DNA from: Lepturacanthus savala
Taxonomy: Eukaryota; Chordata; Actinopteri; Scombriformes; Trichiuridae
Length of the DNA: 64,000 nucleotides
Assembly: GCA_030544235.1 (NCBI GenBank)
Contig: CM060484.1
Span: forward strand, 21,032,531-21,096,530
Direction of reading: 5' to 3'
The notes beneath the pieces were generated by a model. The model was given only the letters and a program-made list of their open reading frames with translations. It made no database searches and was not told where the DNA came from. Each line of letters opens with the position of its first letter. Position 1 is the stretch's first letter. This document shows, one piece after another, positions 63,882 to 64,000 of this stretch. The translations under genes and the position numbers were made by a program.

Positions 63882-64000
63882 TGGCGGTTTCTTTAAGACT
63901 GCAAGGGAAGCTGAACTTCCCCTGCGCTGTCAAAAAGTAAATGGCCAAATGTGTGCAGCTGTATTAACATTTTATTGACTATAAATAAGCCCGGACGCTG

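Overview
The window is nuclear DNA of a ray-finned fish, most likely a percomorph teleost. The evidence is compact introns (many 70-100 nt) in highly conserved vertebrate genes, many perfect dinucleotide microsatellites, and many interspersed repeats of kinds I know from teleost genomes (a Tc1 element of the DD36E group, hAT-type short elements, pogo-like remnants, LINE 3' ends, tRNA-headed SINEs). No bacterial, organellar or viral genes were seen.

Layout. 1-2249 (+) is the 3' part of eif2b1 (eIF2B alpha). 10160-2312 (-) is the complete 14-exon ddx55 helicase gene, convergent with eif2b1 and with apparently overlapping 3' ends. Intron 9 of ddx55 holds an intact 1221-bp Tc1-like transposon with an open transposase of DD36E type. 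15984-13373 (-) is the complete 4-exon tmed2 (p24 cargo receptor), with a long 3' UTR to about 11.9 kb. 20067-31708 (+) is the complete 15-coding-exon ptpn11 (SHP2), with an intron inside its 3' UTR and a 3' UTR probably running to about 36.4 kb. From there to 64 kb I see no convincing coding gene. The region holds microsatellites, LINE and LTR-like debris, and a 6.9-kb structure (39217-46156) bounded by about 0.9-kb inverted repeats. Its centre is an 11-codon (33-bp) tandem array resembling a decayed coiled-coil gene. A possible noncoding first exon of a downstream + strand gene lies near 53.0-53.15 kb. By human gene order (PTPN11-RPH3A) that gene could be rph3a, but this is inference.

How the genes relate. 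They are housekeeping or signalling genes with no shared pathway: translation initiation (eif2b1), 60S ribosome biogenesis (ddx55), ER-Golgi traffic (tmed2) and phosphotyrosine signalling (ptpn11). The order eif2b1-ddx55-tmed2 matches human 12q24.31. ptpn11 lies about 11 Mb away in human, so the tmed2-ptpn11 junction is a rearrangement relative to mammals.

Best leads: (1) the long-inverted-repeat element and its hendecad array; (2) the intact DD36E transposon; (3) ptpn11 intron 8, where an AC repeat near the donor faces a GT repeat abutting the acceptor, the arrangement reported in teleosts to aid splicing by base pairing.
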